From contig QCHZ01000009.1 in NCBI GenBank assembly GCA_003216955.1, positions 1-57,125 of the forward strand: a stretch of 57,125 nucleotides of DNA, written 5' to 3'. A program made the translations under genes and the position numbers. This DNA is from Prochlorococcus sp. AG-402-I21 (lineage in GTDB: Bacteria; Cyanobacteriota; Cyanobacteriia; PCC-6307; Cyanobiaceae). The notes beneath the pieces were generated by a model. That model was not told where the DNA came from. It saw nothing but the letters and a program-made list of their open reading frames with translations, and ran no database searches. This document shows positions 55,776 to 57,125 of this stretch, in pieces; positions within the stretch are counted from its first letter, which is position 1; each line of letters starts with the position of its first letter.

Positions 55776-57125
55776 TTAATTAATACTCGAATATAATTCT
55801 TTGAAGATTGATGTTTGATTTTTATGGATTATAATAGGGCTTGGATAGCCTTTTCTCTCCGCAGGAATTATTTCACCGGAAAGTAAATTAGGCGTTGAGA
55901 CATGAGTTAGTTCTGGGACCCACTTCCTGATATAATTGCCATTTTCGTCGAATTTAGAAGCTTGTCTAAAAGGGTTAAATATTCTCATAGGCTTTGGATC
56001 CATTCCACTGCTAGCGCTCCATTGCCAACCTCCATTATTTGATGCTAAGTCACCATCAACTAAGCTTTTCATAAAGAAAAGTTCTCCCCATCTCCAATCA
56101 ATTAAAAGGTCTTTTACTAGAAAAGAGGCAACAATCATTCTGCATCGATTATGCATCCACCCAGAATTCTTAAGTTGTCTCATCGCAGCATCAATTATTG
56201 GGATACCAGTTAATCCGTTTTCCCAGGCTTTAAACCAATCATGTTTATTTTGCCATGGAAACTTTAACCATTTTTCTCTATATGGACCTTTCTCTAGTTC
56301 TGGAAAATTAATGAGAGCATTTTGATAAAACTCTCTCCAAGCAAGTTCCTTTATCCATGTATCAATAGAATTTATTTGGTATTGATTATTCGCAATATTT
56401 TTTGATTTTTGAGCCCCATTCCAAACTGCCCTACAACTTATTGTACCTAAACTTAAAGCCGCACTTAGATTAGAAGTTGATTCTAAAGATGGAATATCCC
56501 TTGCTTGCTTATATGAATTTATACATCCTGAATTTATGAAAAAGTTTAATTGATTTACTGACTCTGATTCTCCTGGTTTGCAAGGACATAGATTAGTATT
56601 TTTAAATCTATTTGAAGTTAGTAAATCATTAAGAAGTTTACTTTCTCTGGAAATACAATAGTTTAAATCAGATTTCTTAATTGATAATAACTCTTTTTCG
56701 TTAAGACCTATAATTTTTTCAGGGGTTATAGATATTTGTATTGAATTATTTGTTGATATATTGCTCTTATTAATTATATAAATCCATTTACGATAAAAAG
56801 GTCCATATACTTTGTAAGGTTCATTATTGTTTGTCTTGATGTCACTTGGATTAACAAGTAATTGATCTAAAAATGTATATATTTTTATTTTTTCTTTTAA
56901 AAGATGTTCAGTAATTAATCTGTCTCTATTGATTTCGTAAGGTTCAATATTTTCGTTCCAGTAAATACATTCAGCTTTAATTAATTCTGCTAATTTAGGA
57001 ATTAATTTAATAGGGTCTCCATTTAATATTAATAAACGACTTCCTCTTCTCTCCCAAGTCTTTTTTAGTTCTAAAAGACTTTCAGCTAAAAACCAATTTT
57101 TTGCCTCAGATGTTGTTTTATTTAG
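55776..57125 (-). CDS. phrB: Deoxyribodipyrimidine photolyase (partial, N-terminus beyond window)
   Basis: A CPD photolyase that repairs UV-induced pyrimidine dimers using light and FAD. The frame is open from the stop at 55776 to the window end without a break, giving 449 C-terminal residues. Motifs are YKVYGPFYRKWI, the FAD-binding TSNLSAALSLGTIS, ELAWREFYQ, GLTGIPIIDAAMRQLKNSGWMHNRCRM and DWRWGELFF. These fit class I photolyases. Its start lies beyond 57125. The first internal ATG at 56183 is not a start. Confidence 0.95.
   Translation of the reverse strand, partial: LNKTTSEAKNWFLAESLLELKKTWERRGSRLLILNGDPIKLIPKLAELIKAECIYWNENIEPYEINRDRLITEHLLKEKIKIYTFLDQLLVNPSDIKTNNNEPYKVYGPFYRKWIYIINKSNISTNNSIQISITPEKIIGLNEKELLSIKKSDLNYCISRESKLLNDLLTSNRFKNTNLCPCKPGESESVNQLNFFINSGCINSYKQARDIPSLESTSNLSAALSLGTISCRAVWNGAQKSKNIANNQYQINSIDTWIKELAWREFYQNALINFPELEKGPYREKWLKFPWQNKHDWFKAWENGLTGIPIIDAAMRQLKNSGWMHNRCRMIVASFLVKDLLIDWRWGELFFMKSLVDGDLASNNGGWQWSASSGMDPKPMRIFNPFRQASKFDENGNYIRKWVPELTHVSTPNLLSGEIIPAERKGYPSPIIIHKNQTSIFKELYSSIN

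Noticed and set aside
55936-56325. 129-codon plus-strand ORF inside the photolyase gene
   Set aside because: It is antisense to a well-supported gene; it has no recognisable motif.
56183-57125. Apparent truncation or frameshift of the photolyase gene (a shorter ORF beginning at an ATG at 56183)
   Set aside because: The same frame stays open from 56183 to the window end and encodes conserved photolyase motifs, so the gene is simply cut by the window.
1-57125. CRISPR arrays, insertion sequences, integrases, phage genes or tRNA-adjacent islands
   Set aside because: No repeat-spacer arrays, transposase or integrase motifs were seen, and all three tRNAs are flanked by core genes.

Overview
The window is a compact, AT-rich, gene-dense stretch of a marine picocyanobacterial chromosome, almost certainly Prochlorococcus. 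The reasons are the photosystem II genes (psbO, psbH, psbI, psbK), the cyanobacterial nitrogen regulator ntcA, crtR, several cyanobacteria-only families (recognised as DUF565, DUF3084, DUF3146, DUF3155, DUF3177, DUF3181 and DUF3769 types), ThyX as the thymidylate synthase, and very short intergenic gaps. The clade cannot be fixed from the sequence alone; a low-light-I (NATL-like) strain is my guess. I see no phage, insertion sequence, CRISPR array or genomic-island signature: this is core genome.

Layout. 1-5.9 kb: aroC (+), then a minus-strand block psbO | sat-ftsH-eda, with a terminator between psbO and sat. 6-11.2 kb: coaBC, a DUF565 protein, pyrB-mpg, gatC, crtR and tRNA-Leu(UAG). 11.3-16.4 kb: an uncharacterised membrane protein, ileS, a DUF3177-like protein and trmB. 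16.5-18.9 kb: a membrane-anchored thioredoxin convergent with a tight thyX-dcd-cobO-like operon. 19-21.4 kb: ntcA behind a textbook NtcA-activated promoter, followed by a DUF3084 protein and a RuvC-like protein. 21.3-25.3 kb: psbH-tatA-pth-DUF3146 on the minus strand, with psbI and an LptD-like protein on the plus strand. 25.3-29.9 kb: glyA-cinA-leuC-leuD operon (minus). 30-36.9 kb: tRNA-Arg(ACG), two small conserved proteins, murJ, sfsA, amt1 with a strong terminator, ispH and a DoxX protein. 37-43.2 kb: purH, an esterase, a DUF3155 protein, a histidine kinase, cobS, tgt and psbK. 43.3-57.1 kb: an oxidoreductase, a CorC-type protein, a CAU tRNA, pyrE-ygfZ, a RecB/Cas4-like nuclease, a phosphohexomutase, rdgB, a carotenoid oxygenase, fabI-hisB, a thioredoxin-fold protein, a DegT aminotransferase and a CPD photolyase cut by the window end.

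Together the genes serve photosystem II structure and upkeep (psbO/H/I/K, FtsH), carotenoid metabolism (crtR, carotenoid oxygenase), nitrogen sensing and ammonium uptake (ntcA, amt1), nucleotide synthesis and cleaning (pyrB, pyrE, purH, thyX, dcd, rdgB), leucine, histidine, chorismate and serine/glycine metabolism, envelope building (murJ, LptD-like, fabI) and DNA repair (mpg, photolyase).

The points most worth a second look are: a cobS gene whose conserved N-terminus can only be reached from a non-AUG start; a CobO-like protein that has lost its P-loop; a psbH locus with no recognisable psbN; a perfect 18-bp inverted repeat inside purH; a RecB-like nuclease with an intact-looking Fe-S and DEDD frame but no clear PD-(D/E)xK residues; and the ntcA-DUF3084-RuvC-like operon. 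I did not find evidence for a wholly new system.
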